In this document: positions 55,306 to 64,000 of the stretch, piece after piece
How the letters are laid out: each line of letters starts with the position of its first letter
How positions within the stretch are numbered: the stretch's first letter is position 1
Source of the DNA: Pinus tabuliformis
Lineage: Eukaryota; Streptophyta; Pinopsida; Pinales; Pinaceae
Reading direction: 5' to 3'
DNA: 64,000 nucleotides
NCBI GenBank assembly: GCA_031772625.1
Contig: CM062819.1
Coordinates: forward strand, 1,236,077,897 to 1,236,141,896
Notes under the pieces: generated by a model
Seen by the model: the letters and a program-made list of their open reading frames with translations, nothing else
What the model was told of the DNA's origin: nothing
Database searches by the model: none
Translations under genes and position numbers: made by a program

Positions 55306-58300
55306 TTACGCATAGTAACGCTTGAGGTACAACCCATTACGAGGTTGCGCCAGTGGAATTCCGTCATAATCCATTAACTCGTAGGCTCCTTTTGCTAACA
55401 CTCGTTTAACAATATAGGGGCCTATCCATAAAGACTTAAATTACCTGCTCCCAATTTATCGGATTCTTGGTCGTAAAGAAAGACCAAGTCACCTTCTGAG
55501 AAGACACGGGGTTTGACATTTTTGTCAAACTGCGCCTTGACTCTTTTCTTATGGGCTTCGTTAGCCAAAGCGGCGTCACGACGGGTTTCATCCAATTGGA
55601 TTAATTCCAAGAAACGAGCCTCTTCTTCTGAAGTTCCAGGGAGGAGATCAATTGCGAGTTTGAGAGACGAGATTTCACACTGGATTGGTAAGACTGCTTC
55701 CAGGCCATATACCAGTTGGAAGGGTGTGAACCCGGTTGCATTCCTTACCGATTTTCGGTAAGCCCACAAAGCTGAGTACAAGATTAGGTGCCATCTTCTT
55801 TTGTGAACTCCGATCATCCTTTGCAGCATGCGTTTCAGGACCTTGTTGATCGCTTCAACTTGTCCGTTGGCTTGCGGATAATATGGAGTAGAGCTGTCGT
55901 GAGACAACCCTAGTTTGGCAGCTAATTCGACCATCATGTGATTGCGAAAATGCGATCCATGATCTGTGACTATAGCCTGTGGTACGCCGAATCTGGCGAC
56001 TACATGATTGAAAAAGAAGAGGGCATCTGTTTCACCAGTATTATCTAATGTAGGCATCGCCTCGGCCCATTTGGTAAAATAGTCAACTGCGACTATGATA
56101 TACCCATGCCCCCCGGTCGAGGTGGGGTTACATGTCATGAAATCGATGCCCCATTTGGCGAATGGCCCAACAACAACTATTGGCTGTAGAGGTGCGGGTG
56201 GTCTTCTGGTTTTGCTATCAAAAATTTGACAAGCATGGCAACTTCTGACTGCGGTTATGCAATCTTTGAACATTGTTGGCCAGAAGTATCCTGCTCGTAA
56301 AAATTTTTGTGTTGTAGCATATCCAGATTGATGCCCCCCACACGCGCCTGAATGACACTCATTCAGGACTTTTTCGGCCTCCTCATGGGTGAGGCACCTT
56401 CTCAGAACTGTATCGATACCACGACGGTAAAGTGTATCACCGACGATCATGTAGTCTTTTGCTTGGTATCGAATACGTTTTTGTTCAGAGTGGGAGGTGT
56501 TTGGCCTAAATTTTTGGGTTTGGAGATAAATGATTATATCCCCATACCACTCATTGCTTGTAGATATCAGAAACAAACTTTCATCCACGATTGATTCTTC
56601 GGATGTTTCATCGTTGGACGACGATGGGAGATCGCATAATAATTCTGCGAAAACTAGAGCTTTCTTTGACTTGGATTTTACAAATTCCAGATCAAACTCT
56701 TGTAGGATTGCTATCCATTTTGAGTATTTGCCCCCAGTAACTGTCGCGACAATATATAAGTCATGGGGTTGCAATCTGACAGAATGGTAGTTTTCCGAAA
56801 GAGGACATAGTGTCGAAATCTTTGTATCGCTTGAACAGCTGCAAGCACTAGCTTTTCAACGTAAGAATATTTGCTTTCTGTATCATTTAAGTTTTTACTT
56901 AAATAATATATAGGATGCTCAATTCCATCGACTTCTTGAACTAAAACCATTGTGATGGTCGTATCTGCTGCAGCCAGATACAGGTTAAAATCTCTTTGAT
57001 AATCAGGGGCGTACATTAATGATGCTTTCATCAGGGAATCTTTTAAAGCATCAAAGGAAGCTTGCGCAACCTGATCCCAGACAAAGGGTACCTCCTTTTT
57101 CAAAAGACGTGTATAACCTTTAGCAAGTTCGGCGTAATTTGGAATGAACCTCCTCCGAAAGTTTTCTTTCCCTTGGAGTTTCTGAATCTGAAGCAAATTC
57201 GAAGGTGGAGGCAAATTTATGATTGCCTAGACTTTACATGGGTCGAGACGAATCCCATCCTTGGAGACTACAAAGCCAAGTAAACGACCAGAACTGACGC
57301 AAAATACACATTTGTGCGGATTGAGTCGTATCTTGTAGTGTCGGCAACGTAGAAATATCGCTCTTAAATGCTGCGGATGATCAGTCCGCTTTCGTGAATG
57401 AGCCGGGAGGTCGTCGAGGTATGGTTGAACGATGTTTTTGATGTCATGGAAGGCATAATTCATTGCCCTCTGAAACGTCGCCCCTGCGTTCTTTAAACCA
57501 AAGGGTAATTTTCGATATGCGAATGTGCCCCACGGACAAATAAATGCAGTCTTTGACTGGTCCTGTGGGTGGATATTTATTTGATTATACCCGGAGAATC
57601 CATCCATGAATGAAAAGATTTCGCATCCGGCGCATTCATCAATTATCTAGTCAATGAAGGGTGTAGGGTAGTTGTCTTTTGGACAAGCTTGATTTACATC
57701 CCTATAATCGACGCACACTCTAATTGTCCCTTGTTTTTTCATAACAGGGACAATATTCGATACCCAATCGGTTAGAGGAACCGGGTAGATGAAACCAGCA
57801 TGGAGAAGTTTTTCAACTTCTGCCTTAATGGCAGCGACTTTCTTGGGGTGCACCTGTCTTAGCCGTTGTCGTACTGGTTTGACATCTGGATACATCTTAA
57901 TTTCGTGTTCAACGATACTCGAGTCAATGCCTGGCATTTCACTGTATGACCAAGCAAAGACATCTCTGAATTCGCGAAAAAGAGCGTTATATATTTCCAG
58001 TTCTGATGGAGAACAACATTTGCCAACATAAATATTCTCTACAACATTTGTTTTGGTCGAGATATTTATGGCTATAGTCTCTTCAATGTTGGACAAGTTT
58101 CGCTCGGAATCCACCGTATTTACAGTATTTGACAGAAAATCAAAGACTGAAGGATGATAAAGGTCATTTTGAGTATCTTCTCCACAATCCGGAAGAAGAG
58201 AACGATGGTGGGAATCATTCCATGGTGCTCCTTCAATTACCATTGATTGGACAATTCCTTCGTCGGTGACATGCACTCGCGACCAAGGATCTGAAGGAGT

Positions 58301-58381
58301 ACCATATTCTCTAGACCTATCTATCCAAACGCTTGATGAGCGTTGATTTGGGTTTGCCTCCCATGCTAGGAACATTGATTG
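55306..58381 (-). pseudogene. GYP-1 pol, copy 2
   Basis: RT with YLDD, RNase H and integrase as in copy 1, including both shared TAGs (57227-57229 and 57647-57649). Two private one-base deletions shift the frame: one near 56733 at the RNase H/integrase linker, one near 55440 just before the GPY module. Confidence 0.9.
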
Positions 58382-58384
58382 CTA
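58376..58384 (-). promoter_or_regulatory. UAG CAA UCA at gag-protease / RT boundary, copy 2
   Basis: Identical to 20100-20108. Because the copies are recent, this is not independent evidence of conservation. Confidence 0.4.
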
Positions 58385-61300
58385 TAATATTTCCGTTGGG
58401 CTTGGGGGCAAAACCACTGCATGATCCATGTCGATATCGTTTTCTGAGATCTTTGTAGAAGATATCATGTTGCAGGTTCCTATCGTCGCTACTTCCGCCA
58501 GATTGATTGGAGGTGGAAGAGCGAAAGTTCCCATTAGTATAGGATCTTTTAGTAGGCCTACTCCGATATTCTGAAGCGAATGGTGGCTTCCATGGATCAT
58601 GGGAATGCTTCCAGTAACTTGAGAACCATTGGGGAGGAAGTTTTGTTGATCGACGATTGTAATCCCTCCTTGAAAGGGAAATGCAATCTTTCTAAAATAG
58701 GTCGACACAACAGCTGCCATGGCATATATCCATGGTCTTCCTAGTAGGATGTTGTAATCAAGATTCCCATCGATGACTTCAACATCTATTTCTACCGTTT
58801 TCCCTCCTAGTTCAACTTTCAAGTTATTTAGGATACCATATGGGGTATATGTCCTTCCGTCGAATGCTTTTAATGTCGTCGAAGATCGCGACAAGGTTGG
58901 AGATCCTAAAGTTTTCCAGCAACTCATCGACATAATGCATGTAGATGCCCCCTCATCAATAATTGTTCGATGAACAGTTTTGTTGAGGGCTTTCACTTGA
59001 ACAAGGAAAGCTAGTTGAGCTGGTAATTGAGGATCGTATCCTTTATGATCGAAGGATACAAGATTGGAATCCCTTGGGTCAATCCCACCAATGGCCGATA
59101 ATAAAGCCTGCCTTTGGGATGGGCAATTTTGTAGTACTTCAAGAGTCGACATAGCGGATGGCGATTGGGCCAAATCTTCCACTATGTTATAATGCTGTGC
59201 CGCTCTAGCGCGGGGATTAAATGTCGACTTGTGTACTACTCCCTTTGGCGGTTTTATCGTTAATTCAGGAATGGTGGGTGGCACAACTTCTGTCAAAGTT
59301 GTTGTCGAACTACTTGGTTGATCTTTATCCTTGTTGTTCGACAGCGATGGATTCCCATAATCCTTGTTCCTTGTCGATATCAAAGCATCATTTTGCTGTT
59401 TTGAAACCGACAACATTAGCACTTGACACCCGGAAGCATCTTCACTCTCAACCAGATTTGTTCCTGGATTTGGAAACGGATCAGTTAACACTGCTGAGGT
59501 TTTCGAATTCTTAAATAATTTTTTAACCTCAACTCTGTGTGGACAATCTGTGGTCCGATGATCCTCATCGCATATAAAGCATGGATTTTTTGGTTTCCTA
59601 TTTCCAGGAGGGTTTGAAGAAGATTTTTCAGGTGATGATTTCTCCTGTTTCTTCTTCTTCCCTTTGCCTTTTTTCTTGCTTCCTGGTTGTTTGGTTTCTT
59701 TGCCTTTGTCTGTCGATACGACATTTACTTCCGAAGCAAGAAGCTCGTCTTTTGCATTTTGACCTGAAATCTTACGGGCCTTTTTGGATGTAGCCTTTGT
59801 CGATTTCGTGTCTGTTGTGCCAATCATGCCATCGCCGCCATGAGAGTCATTGTTTGATTTAGGAGGAGGAGGAATTGAGAATTCCGGTCTAGGAGCGTCA
59901 GGTATTTTGTCGTAGAGCGTGCCGGACTGAGTGTAAATCAAGTCCAGATATTGTGCACGAGCGATAACTTGCTCTTCTGTTATGACTCCCCCCTTTGCCA
60001 CATCTTCCGTGATGGAAGGCAGCAATGACTTGATAAACCATTCAGCTAGAAGCTGATCGGGGACGTACGTTTTTACCATCCTACGACGACGTCGCCACTC
60101 ATGTATATGATCAGATATGTGAGTGGCCGTTGTCTGTTTGAAGTTGGTAAGAAGTTCTGTTCCCATTTCGTACCTTATTGGTAATTGAAAATGGGTTAAA
60201 AAGGTTGTGGCTAAGGCACTGAAGTTGTCGAACGAAGCTCTAGGCAATTCAATGTACCATTTTGCCGCCGGACCCGTTAACGTCCTCTGAAAGAGGCGAA
60301 GTCTTATCGAATCATCATTTAGGGTGTTTGATGAACACCATAGATGAAAGGTCATCACGTGATTCGATGGATCTTCACCCGGATTTCCATTAAATTTAGG
60401 AATATCTGATGGAAGTTTATGCGGAATCGCTGGCCACCAAGGGGCGTAAGCAATTGGATCGTTTGTTAACCGATTTAAATCAGGTAACTCTAAGGTTGCC
60501 ACAAAGGGTAACTGTTGATTCAGGTTAGGTGAAGCATACCCAGGATAAGATGGGATTGCCTGAGCAGTTGGTCTTTGCATATCGGCATAATGCATTTGAT
60601 GCTGGTATGTTTGGTAAGGTTGGTGGACATGACCATTATAAAATGGTTGATTTTGACCGTTTTGAATGTACGACTGTCCACTGTTCGCAAAGATTTGCTG
60701 CTCAGAACCTTGGTATACTTGTTGGAATTGCAGTTGTTGGTATTGCACCAGCCATGGTTGTGAAGCCATGTGCTGTTGCGCGATACTAACCGTTTGACCA
60801 AGGCGAGGGGTAATTGTACCCGTCTGGACCTGCGTCGCTCCACTAGTCGGCGATTGTGGTTGAGTCGCAGGGTCAAGGGGCTGTTGCATTACAACTTGAG
60901 AAACCTGAGGTTGGCATACAACAGGCAGCGTTTGAACTTGCGACACCGTCACAATAGCTGGTGTAGTCGGGATATTCGACATAGGTACGCATTGTTGCAT
61001 TGAATACACAACTCTTGGTTGTTGAGGTAGTATAGGTACCCAACCACTTGAGGTAATTCCAGTGTAACCTGAATGTTGTCGTGAACTCCCGTATGGATAT
61101 CCTCCCGGAGGGGATAATGAAAGGGCATACTGCCCCCCATACGGTGGTAATCCATAACTCAAGGGAATTGTTTGCCCTTGGGGACCGGACTGCCCAAATT
61201 GACCTCCAAATGGATCAATTTGTTGAGACTCAACATAAGAGTTTTCGGATATTATTCCGGATGAACAAACAGGAACGAACCATACTGTCGAAATAGCCCC

Positions 61301-61995
61301 TGAGTGGGCTCTTTCTAGCGGTTGAGAGCTAGTCGGGACAGATGGTATACCAACGAACATTGTCGGAGTGATAGCAGGGAGTTCTGCCGTCGCTGTGTCA
61401 GATGACACAGTCCTAGATGTTGTCGGTTGTTCAGACATTTGTAGTCTATCCAAAAGATTACCTAGCGATTCTACAGGAGCTTCCGCTGGTGGTAGACTAA
61501 CTTCTGATGAAGAAGGATATAGAGTGATCCCACTCCAATGTGCGTTGGAGTACTTGTTTGAGGATCTTCTACAATTTCTTCTATTGCAATCAGACCAGGT
61601 GGAAGGGGAAGACCGTCAGGTCCGTAAAATATTTCTGGTGCCGAAGAAGGTGTGAAATCGGCAGCGACAGATGTTTGAAGAGTAAGACTCTCCGAACCGG
61701 TTGTAGATGGAACTGGTTCGGTAACACAAGTGTTTATTCTCAAACTAGGATCAGTATCACTGTCCTTCTGTGGTTGTTGAACTTCTTCTGTAGAGGCAGG
61801 GATTCCAGAAATGTTTGGAGTAACCGGAGTCTCTGATGTCGTTGGAACACTTGTTCTAACTTTGATAGGAGATTTGGAACCGGTTAAACGAGTTCGCTTT
61901 GTCCGTACTGGTTTCGATTCCGGAGACAAAGACGGTTGACTCGTAAGCCTCCGCGAACGATGGGGTTTCAATTGACTTTCTTCCACGATTGCGGA
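58382..61995 (-). pseudogene. GYP-1 gag-protease, copy 2
   Basis: A 1023-codon main frame with about nine residue changes from copy 1 (for example RAEVKKFF to RVEVKKLF beside the zinc knuckle). It has the same upstream frameshifted N-terminal frame and GTG, the same DEGAST protease and the same terminal UAG. Confidence 0.85.
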
Positions 61996-63690
61996 TTACT
62001 TGATCAACTAAAATAAAGGGAAGGTATGTTTCCGAATTAAATGAATTTTAGACGCTTTGACACAACTTGTTTTTTCAGTTTTTAAGAGTCGAGAAAAAAC
62101 AAAAGATGACTCTAGTCTCCTTCGATTTTTAATGAGCCTGAAGTGAAAAGTGCTCAGATGGACCTTTTCCGTTAAGGAGTCTGAAAAGGAATGAAAGGGA
62201 CTGCTCTGGAGGTCTAGGTAGAGGGAGTACCAAACCAATCGCAAAACTGCAGAATACTTTTTACGGTACGGCAGTCAATCTTCCCGAATGCTGTGTTCAG
62301 TGCATTGCGATCAGTAGGGCAGCAGACACGGCTTCCTATGGATAAAGGATTTAAGCCTATAGGGGTCTCCCAAAATATACTCGACGGTACGTGGGAGCAC
62401 AAGTCCGTACTGGCACTTATCGTCTCAAAGTGGAGGAATCACCCAACCATCAGTGAGGACAACAGTTACCAGGCTTTACGACGCCGGAATACGTCTCTAG
62501 CCTAGACCTCTAAATGTTGTGCGTTAAGTTCCAAAGCGTTGTTAGATTCATTGAATTTATTTTAAGTTGATCTTGCTTATGAAGTTTGCCTTTTGGGTTC
62601 ACCACGAGATGTAGATGTAATTCCTAAAATGCAATCTAAAGATGATAAACAAACTTTTATCTCTTTTGTGCAATGAAAATCCTAGCTACTAGAGGAAAAG
62701 AAAGACACAATCTTTTCACAAAGAGCAAAGAGCACACTGTAAATGCACTTTCCTAAATCAAGCCAAACAGACTGTCTATATGCAAATGCACATGCATGTA
62801 TTTGTTTTCGACTTTCTTAGTATTGATGCTAAAAAGAAAGTTGATGTACAAATCTGAATTTGCTTTCAAGCGACAAACACAAACAAGCTTCTTTTCGAAA
62901 TCAAAAGATAGAGACGATTACGACACTTTACGATTTTGAAATGAATACTCGTTTTTGACACTAGAAAGTCACAAATTCAGACCAAAGGCAATAGTAACAG
63001 TATAATCGACCATCAACAGCAATCAAACTTTCTCCTATGATCGAAATCGACACTTGCGACATATCTAAATCAAAGGACGACAGTACGACTATTCTACTTT
63101 TGCAATGGAAAACTGTAAACGACTCAACAAACACACAAAAACATCTACAGTTCTTTTGTACAAAGGAGGCGGAATAACAGCAAGGAAAAGGGGTTTTAAA
63201 CAGACATATACTGATCACAGGCAGCAAAATTCAGAGATAGAACTGGAGAGAATGAAGCACAAGAACCTCAGCTGCACAGGGCTAGTCTGATCAGCGCACC
63301 TGTAACACAGAGAAACTGCATTGCAGCGCAGGTTGCCCTTTCGGGAAGTGCGCTGAAATTCAGGATCTCTTAACAGTACCTGCGCTGGGCCAGAAACGAG
63401 AATCTGTCCGGGTTCTGGGTCACAGTTTGCAGTTCAGTCTTTGGTTTTTGGCCGAGTAAAAGCAATCAGTAATGCACAATCAGGGGTAGATCTAAGGAGG
63501 GTCTAAGAGCTATCACAAGGGCAATCAAATAGTTTGTGAATCAGCTGTTCAAATCATAAACAGATCCAGTGAATGGATTGAAGCAGCAGATGTCTACTTT
63601 GCATTTGTTATGGCAAATGCAGTTCGAATGCTACTTATAAGTTTATGAAATAAACACCAAGAGATACACAAACAAACTAATTAGACATCC
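61996..63690 (-). other. GYP-1 5' leader, copy 2
   Basis: Carries the same three conserved-loop hairpins (about 62067-62189), including the 10-bp TTGTTTTTTC/GAAAAAACAA arms. Confidence 0.6.
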
Positions 63691-63708
63691 TCCCCAGTGG
63701 AGTCGCCA
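63691..63708 (-). promoter_or_regulatory. GYP-1 primer binding site, copy 2
   Basis: TGGCGACTCCACTGGGGA on the minus strand, identical to copy 1. Confidence 0.75.
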
Positions 63709-63711
63709 TTT

Positions 63712-64000
63712 TGTTATCGGGAAAAGTGTCTATTTAGAACTGCTCTATCCCACTAAGGTGTGACAGCTGCCTTAGAAACAAACAGAGAAAAACTACTTTT
63801 GTATTTCCTTTATGAACTATAGATAGAGAGGAATAGAAAGAACCAGCCTGTGTCTTGCGCTAATCCTTTGATCCAATCCCTCTCTTCTTTGACAGCTTCC
63901 AGCTACCTGCTCCCTTACTTGCCCAGCTTCACCAAGTACCTGTAAGATCACAGAAGAAGAACACTATACAAAGACATGGATCTATATTCATAAACAACTT
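63712..64000 (-). repeat. GYP-1 5' LTR, copy 2 (truncated by window)
   Basis: Begins TGTTATCGGG (one change from TGTTACCGGG) and runs to the window end. Confidence 0.9.

Larger units (their letters stand above)
38275..64000. repeat. Copy 2 of the 1-25720 block (duplication, offset ~38.276 kb)
   Basis: Order, orientation, LTR boundaries and TSDs of COP-A, COP-B and GYP-1 recur. The offset drifts between 38273 and 38279 through single-base indels. In the left GYP-1 LTR the copies differ at about 7 of 1043 positions, fewer than the 13 between the two LTRs of GYP-1 itself, so the copies split after GYP-1 inserted. It continues past the window end. Confidence 0.95.
40616..64000 (-). mobile_element. 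COP-A copy 2 (right end outside window)
   Basis: Contains the left LTR, internal remnants, PBS and the interrupted 5' LTR exactly as in copy 1, and the nested COP-B and GYP-1 copies. Because it is a copy of the already nested array, it does not represent a new insertion. Confidence 0.9.
46225..64000 (+). mobile_element. COP-B copy 2 (right end outside window)
   Basis: Begins after CTACT at 46220-46224. LTR, PBS and gag to RT follow as in copy 1 until GYP-1 copy 2 at 50552. The RNase H end and 3' LTR lie beyond the window. Confidence 0.9.
50552..64000 (-). mobile_element. GYP-1 copy 2 (most of 5' LTR outside window)
   Basis: Same layout as 12274-26478. Only the first 289 bases of the 5' LTR are inside the window. 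Confidence 0.9.

Noticed and set aside
1..64000. tRNA, rRNA or host protein-coding genes
   Set aside because: I looked for tRNA-like arms, rRNA words and host-type exons on both strands and saw none; the only tRNA-related matches are primer binding sites.

Overview
The window looks like plant nuclear DNA made almost entirely of LTR retrotransposons; no host gene could be supported. Plant origin is inferred from the element types: Ty1/copia elements primed by initiator-Met tRNA, a Ty3/gypsy element of Tat-like organisation, and an Athila-like LTR pair with a decayed tRNA-Asp-type primer site. The density and nesting of elements suggest a large, repeat-rich genome. A gymnosperm is a guess from the style of the elements; the sequence does not prove it.

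Layout of copy 1. Positions 1-1496 are the 3' part of a long Athila-like LTR. Positions 1497-2341 are unassigned DNA. Then comes a three-level nest. The outer copia element COP-A (2342-29266, minus strand, TSD TTTAT) was hit in its 5' LTR by copia element COP-B (7949-28207, plus strand, TSD CTACT). COP-B was hit in its reverse transcriptase region by gypsy element GYP-1 (12274-26478, minus strand, TSD AAGCC). All three target-site duplications are perfect. LTR-LTR divergence counted by eye falls from outside to inside: about 17 differences in 220 bp, 14 in 345 bp and 13 in 1043 bp, which matches the order of insertion.

Middle. After the nest there are 307 bases of flank, a 100-N assembly gap (29579-29678), about 2.2 kb of unassigned DNA with a decayed RNase H fragment, and an Athila-like pair of 3.4-kb LTRs (31905-35285 and 36394-39769) around only 1.1 kb of internal sequence.

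Copy 2. From about 38275 to the window end, everything from position 1 to about 25720 is repeated in the same order and orientation, offset by 38273-38279 bp, with well under 1% difference where I compared it. The N gap lies between the copies. This is either a young tandem segmental duplication, possibly through unequal exchange between Athila-like LTRs, or two haplotype contigs placed end to end.

GYP-1 is the most informative element. It has gag-protease and RT-RNase H-integrase in one frame, separated by a UAG in a CAR-YYA context that resembles viral stop-codon readthrough signals. It has a second RNase H-like domain downstream of integrase and a spliced gene on the opposite strand near its 3' LTR. 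Its two non-coding ends carry a family of small hairpins that share a loop motif (TTTTAACGAGYC-like) but have different, still complementary stems. I could not match these hairpins to anything described. All elements carry stops or frameshifts and look non-autonomous now.
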